A program made the translations under genes and the position numbers. The notes beneath the pieces were generated by a model that ran no database searches, was not told the DNA's origin, and was given only the letters and a program-made list of their open reading frames with translations. Below, piece after piece: positions 38,079 through 50,790 of a stretch of DNA of 64,000 bases. The stretch is taken from NCBI RefSeq assembly GCF_000972845.2, contig NC_040032.1:15899358-15963357 (forward strand). Reading direction: 5' to 3'. Every line of letters begins with the position of its first letter. Position 1 is the stretch's first letter. The stretch comes from Larimichthys crocea. Its lineage: Eukaryota > Chordata > Actinopteri > Sciaenidae.

Positions 38079-41000
38079 TATCAGGGCTGGAGTTAGCAGT
38101 GTCTCCATCCTCCTCATCAGCAGGTCCTCTGTCAGACATCCTTAATGACCCTCTCTCACAAGTGTGCTAATTAAAAAGCCCAACTAATGGAGCATTTGCC
38201 CTCTAAATAAATCTGAACCATGACATCTGTGCAGACACCACTGTGTTTACTCTAAGCATTTCCTTGCCACTAGCTGGACCTGCAGCTTAGGTGTGCAGGA
38301 GCCATAATTTCTCGGCACAGCAATCAATCCACAGGCTGATGGTCTCAGCATAGTCCATATTAAAAAAAAAAAAAAAAAAGTCATAGCCAGAGCTGCTATT
38401 GTGTGAACTGTAATAATTCTGCTGCCTTAAGCTGCCAAACATAATCCATTACCTGTCTTATAAGACTCTATGATAAGTGATTCACATGGTGCATTTCCAC
38501 TCATTATAATGTTTTGCATTGCGACACTCCCTGGATCAGACCAGTTTACACGGTTAGTTCTCTGCTCACCTTCTCCTTATATTTTTAGATTTTGTTGTAT
38601 TAAAGTGTGGTTGTGCCTCACAGGAACGGCTGCTTGTGCTTTCTGTGCATAGGGTATGGATTTTTAAGGGGGAAAGCGCACGAAATGGGACATGTCTCAG
38701 CAAGGACTTGCTGAACAGCATTGACAGTTACTTTGTCACAATGTCACTGAAGAAGACAGAGATGTAGCTTCTGTCAATGGGACTGTACATCCAGAATGCG
38801 GATTTCTGTGTTGTTGTTTTTTTGTAAGTGGGAGGAAAATATACTATTTCAGTCTCGAGTACCTCTTTTTGAAAAACGTTGCAGGATCAAAAGGCTAAAA
38901 TGTGTCACCGTCACGCCAAAACAGCAGATGATTAAGTTCTATTATTAGTATAGTATCTAAGCGTCGTGATGCATTGCCTCTTTACAAGACAGTTGTGTTG
39001 GATCTCATTAGCGAACATCTCTATTGCAAATGTTTATTGTTTATTTTTGTTAATGTCAATTAGTGTCACGATAATTCAGGCACAGAGGAGACGATGGTGG
39101 GTGTGTAGGATGTGAGGATAGAAGTCAGTCCAATTTTGCAGTTCCCTATGGCCCTATCGAGGTCAGAGATTGCTTAACATCCCAGTTAATTGATAGATTC
39201 AGTCACCTCATATACAGAGTGAGTTGTTTATAGCCCAGAAGCCAACATTTCCATCTGCTCTTAGCATGTTTAGTATATGCATTTTCTTTTTCGTTCCACT
39301 TGTCGTGATTCTTTGTTGTGTTTTTTTCCCCCCCGTCTACAGAAAACAGGCTTTGTCAGTCAGGGCACTCTTTGTTGTCAGCAGCAGGAGAGCAAGATTG
39401 TGAGTGGAGATGGAGCAGTTAAAGAATGAAAAGATGGCACAAGATGGGGGAAATGTTAGATTGTGACAGGGAGCAGGGACTAAGAGTCTCTTTTTACAAG
39501 GAAGCAAAGCCCATAGGATGAACATATAGGACAGGGAGATGCGAAGATGAACTGCTAACCAAGGATAGACCTAATTAAAATGTGATTCCCCCTTCAGGGA
39601 GATAACAAAGAGCCCATATAAAATGAAGGATTAGACAGAAAAATCAAACGAGACAGAGGAATTCCTCCCCCAGCTCCACCTGAACGGTGACGTGAAGTCT
39701 TTTTTTTTATGCATGTGAGTGACAGAGTGACAGGTTGTACTGGTACGGAGCTTTATTCATTGCGGTTTCGAGATGACTGACAGGCAAAAAATTGGAAGGT
39801 GAGCATGATGTGTCACTCCATTTAAGTTGGATAAAACACAATATATGAACTCCAAACTGTCAGCCTTTGCATCACTGGGCCCCAGAAATATCGACATGGA
39901 TGTGTGTTTTGTTATACAAGCTGAACTCTGACAGTGGCGAATCTACATTTTGAGAGGGTGTCAGTGGACTACAGTGGGGAGAGATGTCGTACATGATTCA
40001 CTTTAGATCCACTTCTGGCCGTTTGTTGCAATTACGGTATCAGTCAGACTTTTACTATGTTTGACTGGAATGAGGTCAACTTCTAGGGGCTGGAAGCTCG
40101 ATGGACATTTCAGCGTGATTGGATCCAGGTCCGTGCAACTTTAATCTCTGACATTAGCATCCTTAATATCAGCATATCTTGAATGGTTATTAGCAAAGAT
40201 TAATTATTAGAAGTACCAGTTGGTGAATTTTGTGCTACACTACACTTCTTTTTAAAGGACCTTGCAGACTGAAGTAATATGACCTTGGTTTATTGGACTG
40301 GGTGGCAGAGAAGAAAGAGTGTGTGGTCTTTTAACAGTCTCTGGTTCACTGAAGCAGACATCAACATATTCCCTTATGGTGCTTGGCTTTAGAATTAAGA
40401 GCAGATTCAAACTACAGTAATAAAAGTTCTGATGTATGTCATGTGTGCCGTCTGATCTGCAGCAATTAATTTCTCGACTTTCTTTTTTTTTTTCTTCATA
40501 TGCCTGAGCAGCTGCTCCCTCCTCCCTCTTCTAATTGTTGTCTTCAGGCTGTGTTAGAGTGCACTCCATTTCGGTTCCCCCATGTGTATTTTACGCTCTT
40601 ATGTTCACGCGTGTAGTGTGCACATTGCTGAAGTGTTGGTTAATCTCATCCGAGGTGTTTATCCGTCGGATGCAAGTGCGTGCTTGTGTCTTTGTGCACC
40701 TGCACCTGCATGCACGTATTTGTTTGCATTATAGATGGTGTTGCATCGCAACACAAAATCTTTAAATCATTTTGATTGCAGAGCTGTTTTACTTTAATAG
40801 AGTCTCCTCGTAATCACTGAGCTCTTTAATTCTTTTGCAATTGATTCCTCCAGACAGCATGAAAACCGCTTATCTTGTGTGTCTGGTTGTTGTCAGGATA
40901 CATGATTTGTCCTGCACAGTGAAATCAGAGGAAGACCAAGGTTTGGTCTCTTGTCTGTCCCATCTGTCCATCTATCGGATCTGCTGACATTGCTGATGAG

Positions 41001-41412
41001 ATTTTGATTAGCAGTCAAATCAAAGGGATTTACAGTATTATTGGTGCACAGGGAGAATGGATCATTATGCATTTCAAATCCCATAAAAGGACACAAGTGT
41101 GAAATATATGTCACGAAAACTATTTTTTCATCTACATTAACCCAAGCCATTGACCATATTTTGAGCCCCAGCACACACCTGGAGTCACAAAACATAAACT
41201 TCCTGTTGCCTAAAAACCTGTTCATGACTCATCCGGGACTCACACTATGTCTCTTCCCTCTGCTTGGGGACACAAGTTTGACTGGCAATCTCGTCATGTC
41301 CAGACCAACCTAGACAATAATCACTCTTCTGCGGATCGGTGGTTAGGCATCTTGGCTGTGATATGAGGGCTAGCATAGCTTAGGACCCAGGTGGATTGAA
41401 AACAGGTACCAG

Positions 41413-41459
<47 letters not shown>

Positions 41460-41460
41460 A
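41413..41460. repeat. (GC)n-(CA)n microsatellite
   Basis: GTGCGCGCA followed by about 17 CA units, one TA interruption and further CA. It also explains the long minus-strand frame there, rich in alternating Cys and Val. Confidence 0.9.
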
Positions 41461-44400
41461 AACTCAATTGACCACAGATGGAGGAATTTTGATGTGGCCA
41501 GTTGCCCGGCGTGAGGTCTCCCCGTGTCTTCCTCTGTGCGGACCTGCTGCCATATGGGCTATTGAGAAGGGTGAGATAAAATGGAATAAATGGCATTTGC
41601 ATGATAATGAGGTTCTTTAGTAATGCTGTCTGATTTTCCTGCTTTAGATCTCTCAGATGATGCGTGTAGCGTTGCATATTTGTTCTTTTTTGAACTCCTG
41701 TCAGGAAATTTCCTGGGCCTTGCCATATCTGTATCATACAGGGTACCACTGCTTTAGCCATTGCCATTGACATCACGAGTTCCCTGTGAATATCTGGTTT
41801 GTATGCACAAAGCATGAGGAACATTTTAAACAAAGGACAATATGGAATAAGACGTCGTGCAGACAGAGAAGTACAATGTCGACTGAATTGGGCTTATTTG
41901 TCCTATGAGTGGCAGTCTGGGCTCTTGCCTGTGTGTTGGTAGGAGTAATACAGGAGTACGGATTTCCACAGATAGATGTCATTGAGCCCCTGTCAGAGCC
42001 CCTGACTGTTAGTACTAAAGACTGGAGTCGGACCATGCCAGCCTGTACCGGCACAGCGGCCTATGCCAGCCACTGCTGGAAATGCCACCACCCGAGAAGG
42101 GACAGGTCATGGGGCTGGCAGTTTTGTGGAAGCTTCTGTGGAAGAAAAAAAAGTCCTTACAAGAGCTCCCCCGAGGCAAGTTGTCACGAGTAATACGCTT
42201 ATAATCCCAAGCTCATTCTAGCACACGCATTATTCTCTGTTCACATCAGTTGTTGCTGTTCGTCGCCCCCCCCCAATTGTTTGTAATTTTATTTCAGAGC
42301 AAATAGGTCACTGGAAGAGCCTAACTGGAGCAGAATTAAACTCTCTAACCTGGATTAGGCTTTGACACCTAGGACAATGGTTAACTATAGCCCTTTTACA
42401 AATTGCTTTATGGGACAATGCAGCTGAATCCAAAATGGAACTGATGATGTGTCAACATGTCACAGTTTTGAATGTGTCTAGATTTCCCTTCGCCCAATTT
42501 GAATCCAAAAATGTGCATTCGCTCATGTGGTCACTAACAATAGAGACCGACACACACTCACCCAAACTTTGGCTCCAGACTTTATAGTGTTTGTCAAATG
42601 GCTGCAGACAGAAAGAACAGACCTTTGAGCAGGGCCATGTGAGAGAAAAGACATGTATCAAAGCTCAGACCATTAACTGTGGCAAAGTAAGGAATCGGCT
42701 TATTTTCTTTTCGAGTGAACTGACATAATATTGTATGGCAGAGACTCCAGCCACATGTGAAATCTAGATGGAGCCCGAATAGAAGTCCCATTATGCCAAT
42801 ACATCTACCACTTGCATTCAATTTCATACTACCTTCTTTTACACATAAAAGCGATTTCTCTGTAGTTTCATCATCGTGTCCAGCTGACTGGAAGACTGGT
42901 GATAACAGAGATAATGCTATGTTTTTTTTCTTTTGTCAGAACCTGAAACTCGTGTGGGCTGTACTTCTTACAGTTTGTATTCAGTTATGATCCTTTGCCT
43001 TATTTTTTTTTTTTTAATCAATCTATTTTGTGCGTTAAAGAGTTAAAAACAGAGTAGAATCACTAAAAAATTGAGAAAATGTATCCAAACTGCTGTGAGC
43101 GATTTATTAAGATTTCTGGAACATTTTCCATGGACTTATTCCCATTCTTCTTCATTTTAATTACGATCTACACGAGCTACTGAGCTCGTATCCACATGTA
43201 TATAACATGGTTGAAAACCCAGAGGAGTGTTTTGAATAATGCGCAGAAAGAAAAGTACACACATATAAGCACACATTAGCTTCCATAAATAGTGCTTTTA
43301 ACACCATGCTGCCACAGAAAATGTCCGGTTTTAGCGCTAAGCTTGTAAAATGAATGAGTGAGCCAGTATGCCTAAGCCAGTCTCCCTAAGCTTTAGATGT
43401 GCTCATGTATTACTCTAACAAAAGTGGATGGCTCTCTGTACTTAGGCATAAATTGGATAGCATGCAGCCTGCTCTTGCCACGCCAGTGAGTCTGGGCAAC
43501 GGCATGCTGAAGCAGCAGGTTTGGAGGTGGTAATGTCTGTGTAAACGCAGGCTTGAAAGTACAAATTTATAAAGACATGGAGAAAAATTTCTTAATTAGC
43601 TTGGTGTAGCTTGTGGCTGTAAGAGGTTGCTCCTTTTAGCTGAGTGTCTACTGGCAGGTCCATGGGACCCCGAGTTGAAACTTTAAGGATAATTATGGAG
43701 GCAGAAATAGAAAGTGGTGGTAGAGCTCTGGTGCTCTCAGTGGGTCTTACCCGGTCTCACCCTGGATGTGATTCGTAGAGCAACGTGCATTGGGGAGGGG
43801 ATGCTGGCTAGGGGCCAGATCCACTTCAACCTCAGCTGGTCGGGCAGCGTCAAGTCGGCATCAAGAGAAAGGCCCCGGGGGTCATCTCTCCATCATAGTG
43901 TGATGGGGACGGAGTGCCGCTGTACCTCCCTCTAACTAGTGTTCTGCCCTTCAATGATGGATGGCACTTGAGGGAGTGGAATTGTACTGTATGGGCCTGA
44001 CATGCATTTCCTTATTTCCAGTGAGTTACAGAGGAATTGGACCCGCTTTCGCTTTAAGGCTTTCTCACAGTCAGTTGAAGATATCTCAGAATTCACTGCA
44101 GTTCAAGGACCCTACAAACTCGACGAGAACTACATCTACTGAAACTGAAAACATCCTCTCTACACAAAATGGAAACCTCAGTTCTTTTTTTTTACAAATG
44201 GAAATATCCTGCTGGCGAATGGATCAATTCTTAATTTGCAGTTTTGTGTTAACATGGTATATCATGCAGTCAATATATTATATGCTTTAAGCTAAATAGA
44301 AATGACTTGAATTAGTCTTGTTTAACCTCACGACCAAGCATGTTACAGTGTTATTTTACTGCCTCAGTACCCCCAAATCATCAGGATGTTTTTTTGCAGG

Positions 44401-47400
44401 TTCTGACAGGGTTTTTGATCTCATCTCCATCCGACTTACTACTTCACCAGTTCCAGAAATTTCTGGCTCTTAAAAAGGCACTTTAAAACTCACTTTCTGG
44501 CTCAAGCGATCCCTAAAGAGCCCTTGTTCTCAAGCCAAAAGTAGAGTAATTCTGACAGAATTTTGCATGATAGCGTGGCTTCTTTCCGCCATCCATTTCT
44601 GCTGGATCTCTGCTCTAATTAGAGAGCGTACTTGACTTCATTGTAAAAATTGTGACACATTTTCTCCTAGTTCCAAACTGCAGAGCTATAAAGGATTTTC
44701 ATTCAGTTCCTCGGTCAAAGCCAAAGGTCTATTTTACTTAAAACAATTATATGTTTGTTCGTTGCTGTTTTTTTTTTTTTCCCACTTCCCCTTTGGGTAA
44801 CTCCCTCTTAGATGGTCATGTTGTAAGACCCCAACACTTGTCACTCATCTTGATGAGCTGTCTACTTTGAAATCTAGCCTGGAGATGAGGTACCCATCAA
44901 ACATGCAGCCACGACAGGCAGTGGAAAACAGATGGCAATGCAGCCACTTTAAAAAAAAAAAAAAAAGTGACAGCAATGTTTACTCTTAATGTGCATTTGC
45001 ACATTTGCGTATGTTTATTTTCTACCTTCTCATACTGCTTTACCACTTTATTGTTTTAATTGCTCTGGCTCGCTTGCGGTTGATAGCGCCAACCACACTC
45101 CATGCAAGTCACATTCACGTGAAACAAAAGCACAGTGAATATGGATAATATTGTTAAAAAATGCCATGCCATGCGCACCCAGGGTCACAGACCGACCCAG
45201 ACTACTGCACTGTGCACATGACCTGATTTACCCATCAGGCGATTAAATTTTTATTTCATTATCTCATAATGTAGTGGATGTCCTGTCCATTTATGTTATT
45301 TTAATGTGATAAAATATTTATGTCGCTGTTTTAATGCCACCTTTAATAGTCAAGACAGCACTAAAGTGCAGGTATGGTCTTCAGAATGAATCAAAATACT
45401 TGGATATAAATATTCCTGCCTGTCACCTACATTTCATTTACTCCTATATCCGAGCGGTCAATTGTGTTATTGTGTTACATTTCTCTTCAAGGGGTTTCAA
45501 CAACATAGAAAGACACAAACACTGATTCTTCAACACGCTAAAGCTTATGTTCGTCATTCAAGCACAAGTAGCTGAATGCAATGGATCAGTGAGAAACAAC
45601 AGGGGAGGTTGGAGTCATGCTGGCCTCACAAGCCAATATGATGACCCCCTGCTGTCTTTTGCCTTTCTCTATAAGTCCATATTTAACGTCTTAGATTTGC
45701 AATTTCCTTTAATAATTATATATTCAGTCGTGATCCTGAATCTATGTGATATTTTTTCCCCTTCCCTTAATCAAAGCCTTGTCACTAAAGCTATCGTCTG
45801 GCAGAGGGTATAGACGGGTAGAGCAGCATTGGGAAATTGCTGTTACACAAAAGGCAATTTTCATATTTCATCATGTCATAAATTTGAATTGTCCTGCTCC
45901 AAATGCATAGCTGTATTGTTCAGAGCATTGTGGGAACAGAGCTTTCCATCTGACTGCGTTAGTATGCTGACTTTCCCAGAGAATTGTCAGTCATGCAGCA
46001 ACGCTCTATCCACGGAAAATGGTCAAATAAAGCTTTGGCTCTCTGGGGTCATTATTTAGCAGCCATGCAGACTTGCTTATGTGATTCTAAAGATCAGATT
46101 TTGAGAGATTATGCTGATGTTTGTCCACACTTTTAAATCATATACCTACTGTGGCTGTATTATTTAAATCTCTGTGTAGTGACTTTTAACACATTTATCT
46201 CTTTATATCACTTGTGCTGACACATGCATTTTTGCCTGGAATGCATCCAGACTACATAGTACTTCTGAGAGCCAGATCATTTAGTTTCTGGTTTGAGGAT
46301 ACGGTGTATGATCAAATAATAAAAGTGGTCCAGGAACAGCCATAGCCATAGGCAAGGCTATGTAGCCCATAAGACATGAAAGGAAGAAAAAACACGTCAC
46401 TACAGAGAAAAATAGAAAATAGAAATGAAGAACACAGCTTCAGACTTTGCAGGTGTGGGTTAATTAGCAGCTAATGTTACCCCCCCACACAAACCAACCG
46501 CGTCTCACACTGCAGACCGTGGAGATCAAAGGTAGAATTAGCAGAAGAGATAACGTCTTGATCGAAAGGGGAGGAAAAACAACAAATGGATCATGGAAGA
46601 CATCCGTTTTACATGTCAATAAGATCAATGAGTGAAAGATAGTGAGCATGAAAGTGGTGCATAGGAATTAACTCCAGAGGAAAATCCTTAGAGGAAAATG
46701 ATTCCTTCTTTGATAATTAGAGCTGTGCATCACATATATAAGCAAGTCTTTGATTTTTGTATCGATGCAAATTGAATCGGAGATGAGTTGTAGCCACCAT
46801 CATTCGGTGTGAACATTTTTGGCCTCTCTCTTGGCCTAAATACAAAAGAAAAAAAGCATCTTCTATTGAAATCTCAAATGAATTCTGTAATGGGTTAAAT
46901 GGAGGCTCTTAGAGACGGGTTAGTATGTGGGCGACAAACAAAGATAAAAGCACAACAGTAACATGTAGCAACCTGAGTTGAAAAAAAAAGCCCATTACCT
47001 TAAGTGTTTCTGGATAAATTTGTTTCAAGGAAATAAAAAAGCTTAGATGCGACAAACATTAACAGTAAGACCTAATGTTTCTTCTCCTGCAAAATGAATC
47101 ATCCTCTACCTGCTATAAGGCCATGGAGCGGTGCCACTATGAGAAAAAAAAAAGGGCCATAGAGTGCAAATGTGAGCGCCTAAAGCAGGAAGAAAGCTTC
47201 AAAGGCAGGGACCAAGAAAGAGACATTCAGACAAGAAGAAGAAAGAATGTTTGGGTGTGAGACATGAATAGACAAGTGACTCTTCAAGTAAATGTCACGC
47301 AGTAATCAGAGATAGGCTGTGTGATATAACAGTCTGTCTAATTATCGTGACAGTATTTCTCATTAAATCAGACATAAACTTCACAAAAAGACATTTTTGG

Positions 47401-48777
47401 TGTTGATTTTTCCAAGAGCCATCTTCACTTCCAACCTCAGCACTGTCACTGAATATTAAGTCTCACATTCTTTATTCTTTTTTTTTTAAATTATTATTAT
47501 TAACTAATCTGCACCAGAAACAGACCTACTACTGCTTGTTGGCACAAACACATCCACTCACAGCAGAACTTATCGAAGCGGAGTCAATCAATTGTTTTGG
47601 CTGGAAACATATTCTTAACATTTTGCACTGACTACGTTTGTTTAACTGATGAACGCCACGCTTTTCCTCTTCCTTGACCTCTGCAGAATTAGTAATGGAG
47701 TTACAGTTGGTGGAAAAAGAAAAAAAACAAAAAAAATAAAATGCAAAAATCATGAGCCTATTGAGCGTCCAGTCACAACCCGACGCCACAGGGATTTAGT
47801 CTACATTTCTTTGAGCTTTCTAATTAAATTACACAGTAAAACTGAATGGGGGGAAATGCAAGGTTTCCTATTTCAGGAGTGAGAATCAGAAGAAGGAGCA
47901 GAGTGGGCCCAAATGTAATTATGCCAGCAGGTTATGACATGGCTAGCAGAAGATTGTAAAAAGTGTTAACCCTTTACAAAATCCCATTAAACCAATGACT
48001 GCTAAAATGCAGTACTTTTCTTCATTATCCAATCGCACATTGATCATTTTACAAATGATTATTATATCTTCATACCCAGTGCCAAACAATTAAGGTTGTC
48101 AGATTTATTTTGCTCGGTTGTATTATACCGAACACTTCAGTCTTCATACACGTGTGGCTCTTTGTATAAAATCTGTGTTTTAACCCTACTTCTGTTTAGT
48201 ATTACATCCTACATCAAGTGTGGTGCAGCCCACAATAAAGATATAAATGAAAAACCATTAATAACAAAACAAAACAAAACAAAAAAAACTGCATTGGCCT
48301 AAAGGAAAAATGCAAATTTCTAAGTATAGGCAGTGATGTCTGACTAATGCTTTTCAAACTCACCATGCACATTCTACTCCTGTAGCCCTCTCTGCATGAA
48401 TATGAGATTGATTCCAGCATATAGAGTAATGCTGTTTATTATCCAAGCTGACTGCGCTAATAAAAGATTTAGTCAAAACGTTGTAGGCATCTTTTCTTTT
48501 CAAGTTAACTTGAGTAACAGTGGGCTTATGGTCAAGACATTCTGTACTGTAGCTAGTGTAATGTCTTAATGCAAATGGATAGGTCTATTACCTGGAGACC
48601 TATGTTGTATTTATTTGGCGTTGGCTTGCAGTCTAATTTATTGACTGCAAAAACAAAAGATGTTGTTGTTTGAACTAAGTCACTCGAGGAATAGTCTTGA
48701 AACCAGGAGCCGGACATCTGTGATAATCATAAATTTAAATCTTTTATGTTCAGGATAAATAATTTGTTTTTATTTGC

Positions 48778-48802
48778 TTTTCTCTCTCTCTCTCTCTCTC
48801 TT
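48778..48802. repeat. (TC)n microsatellite
   Basis: About eleven TC units, followed by TTTTGCATTGGCAG, which together look like an acceptor. Confidence 0.85.
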
Positions 48803-49081
48803 TTGCATTGGCAGCTGCTGCAGATCAATATTCTGTTGTCAAGGTTCAGAATGCAATTTCCAGTTAGTAATTGGCCAGCAAGCCAAACATATTGCTGTGG
48901 GCAGACCCATGAAGCTGTTCTACACACAAGGATTTCACATAACACCTCTGTGCACCAACAAAGAAACGATTATATTATTTACAAAAGCAACTATGTCATC
49001 ATTTAGAACTGTTTTCTCCCAGTCCTCCACTGGTGTTTTGAATCTTTTTTTATCTGAAGATGCCTTGTGCGTGTCACAGTC

Positions 49082-49186
49082 TGACAAAGCCTTAGTACTG
49101 GTTGACATTTCACACTGCATATCAACTTCTCAATTGGAGGAGCTGGTGCATAGCGTGATCTGTCAGCAGGTGCTAAGGCTTTGTCA
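49082..49186. ncRNA. Long hairpin, microRNA-precursor-like or fold-back element
   Basis: The arms 49082-49107 and 49161-49186 pair over 26 positions. The outer 14 (TGACAAAGCCTTAG) are perfect, and read as plus-strand RNA the other 12 contain three G-U wobbles and a single G-A mismatch. Weaker complementarity continues both into the 53-base middle, where CAATTG lies near the centre, and outward to roughly 49033 and 49238 (for example CTGAAGA...TGCCTT against its counterpart). The size and pairing of the inner part resemble a pri-microRNA stem, while the extended outer similarity fits an old inverted duplication or fold-back transposon. Neither arm matches a microRNA I can name. The hairpin is directly visible; RNA function is speculative. 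Confidence 0.35.
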
Positions 49187-49626
49187 AAAGCAGTGATACA
49201 AAAGGCAGTCTTCAAATAGAGGAGCTCTAAGACAAAATGGTGGATGGTGAGCGAACTGACAGGAGGTGTACCATCACCCACTGAACCATCTACAGCGGCT
49301 TTTCCTGACGTGCCTCTGGCCGACGTCCACTCATCAGCCTTTGTCAGCAGGAGGCTCACCTGCTCAGGAAGCCGAGAATTCAGACCTTATTGAATCTGTG
49401 AAGGAGACTTTGACACGCGCTCCTTCGACTTCAATGCACAGCTCTTATCCTCACATCACCTTCTGTGGACAATTTGACAGAACCGATTAACCTGTTTCCA
49501 CCAAAACTATTTAACCATTTACTTACAGTTTGAACAGAGATTATTCATTATCTAAGTGGTTGTGTTTTTTAATTATAATTATTTTTGTTTTTTTATTAAA
49601 CAAAAGCCACAGAAACATGTATTTCT

Positions 49627-49833
49627 TTCTTTTCTTTTCTTTTTAAAGATGTTTTTTTTGGCCTTTTATGCCTTTAATGATAGGACAGCTGAAGATAGAC
49701 AGGAAGCAGGGGGCAGAGACACGCAGTAAATTAGCCGTCCGATGCGGGATTTGAACCGGGGCCATCTGCAGCAAGGACTGTAACCTCCACACATGGGGCG
49801 GCCGCTTAACCAACTACGCTACCGCCTGCCCCT
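49627..49833 (-). mobile_element. tRNA-derived SINE with intact target duplication
   Basis: Read on the minus strand, the element starts AGGGGCAGGCGG and has a pol III A box TAGCGTAGTTGG (complement of 49810-49821) and B box GGTTCAAATCC (complement of 49747-49757). It then runs through a non-tRNA body to an A-rich tail of AAAGAAAAG units. It is flanked by the 15-base direct repeat GAAACATGTATTTCT at 49612-49626 and 49834-49848, the mark of LINE-mediated insertion. Head, tail and duplication are all present, so this copy is full length and fairly young. It lies antisense to the host gene. Confidence 0.9.
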
Positions 49834-50497
49834 GAAACATGTATTTCTAATATAAAAAGAAAAAGCAGATGACGATGTGTATGTGAGTGCTTTAGAATAA
49901 ATGCATGCCAGTGATCTAATGAAATAAATATCATAGTATTATAAGCACTTAACAGCTGCTTTACAACTCATGTCACTTTATTTATAGGTGAGCAAGTGCA
50001 TGTGTGAGGCTACAAACTCCACCATTGTTCTTTTGAATCCCTTTGCAATGAGCGAGGAACCCGTGTGCAGACAATGTTTGTGTGCATCAAGCAAGTTTTC
50101 CTCTCTTTCCTCTCTTCCTCTGGAGGGAAAAAACCCCCAAAAAACTGTTTTCTGGTAGCTTCTGCTTACTGTGAGAAACTGTTCTGAGCACTTGAATAAC
50201 AAAACTTGACATGTCATAGCTAAAGAAATACAAAACCCTAGTTTCTTGTTTTTCTTCACGGAGTATGACAACCATAGAATACATTCCCACCCAGTTATTA
50301 TACTGATAGCAGCCACTAGACATTAATGTCTGCACACGTGTTAGATCTTTCTTCTTTTCCCTTCTGTTTCTTGGAACCTCTTCGTCATTTACCACATAAA
50401 CTGTTTGCAGGGACCACAAATATACCATTAATATCACTCACGCACTCCAGAACGATAGTAGCTGTTTTTTTTCACCCCCCCGCCATCCCTCTATGAG
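49834..50497. other. Intronic stretch without recognised elements
   Basis: Contains the right copy of the SINE target duplication (49834-49848). I see nothing else recognisable before a pyrimidine tract starting at about 50464. Confidence 0.5.
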
Positions 50498-50790
50498 CTG
50501 TGGGTCTCTCATATTTGTTCGCCATCGATCATAGCGGTGTGGCGCACACGCTGGAAAAGCAGCCGGTGGGGAGAGGCAGCATTTGCAATCAAACAGAGAG
50601 AAGCAGTGTGAAATCTCAGGAAGAGGCAGCTTCCCCCATGCCCGTGGGCAGGGGATCAGACGATGAGGAAGTCTGCCTCAGACACTCAACACCTCCCACT
50701 GGCACCCTGATGCAAGCAGCATGCAAACCCACCCCTCACATGTATCTGTCAGCCGGGGGGTTAAGCTCTGTGTGTACCCCCACTCTGTAA
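50498..50790 (+). CDS. Possible alternative last coding exon (unproven)
   Basis: A pyrimidine tract of T and C runs (about 50464-50492) ends in TATGAG at 50497. From there a frame is open for 97 codons to a TAA at 50788-50790. Starting at 50498 the exon would supply two bases before the first full codon, exactly the phase left by the exon ending at 37768. The stretch is GC-richer than its surroundings, and the predicted peptide is hydrophilic with Ser, Glu and Asp clusters (for example SSVKSQEEAASP and GSDDEEVCLR), as expected of a cytoplasmic tail. I recognise no homologue. The acceptor ends in GAG rather than CAG, which weakens the case. It could be a chance open stretch. Confidence 0.2.

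Noticed and set aside
41335..41415. tRNA-like stretch before the CA repeat, considered as another SINE
   Set aside because: The A-box and B-box resemblances are too weak to support an element, and no tail or duplication is seen.
41321..41833. 170-codon minus-strand open frame
   Set aside because: Its middle is the CA microsatellite translated as Cys-Val repeats, which removes stop codons. The flanks have no domain.
41909..42193. GC-richer open frame in the last intron, considered as a cassette exon
   Set aside because: The nearest acceptor-like CACAG gives the open frame in phase 0, whereas this intron is phase 1, and in phase 1 it hits a stop after four codons.
48778..48865. Very good acceptor-like (TC)n...GGCAG followed by sequence in phase 1
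   Set aside because: Only about 16 codons follow before a stop. The tract is a plain microsatellite and nothing supports an exon.
49747..49821. A and B boxes that could suggest tRNA genes (also at 60326-60363)
   Set aside because: They do not fold as complete tRNAs and are the heads of SINEs with non-tRNA bodies and tails.
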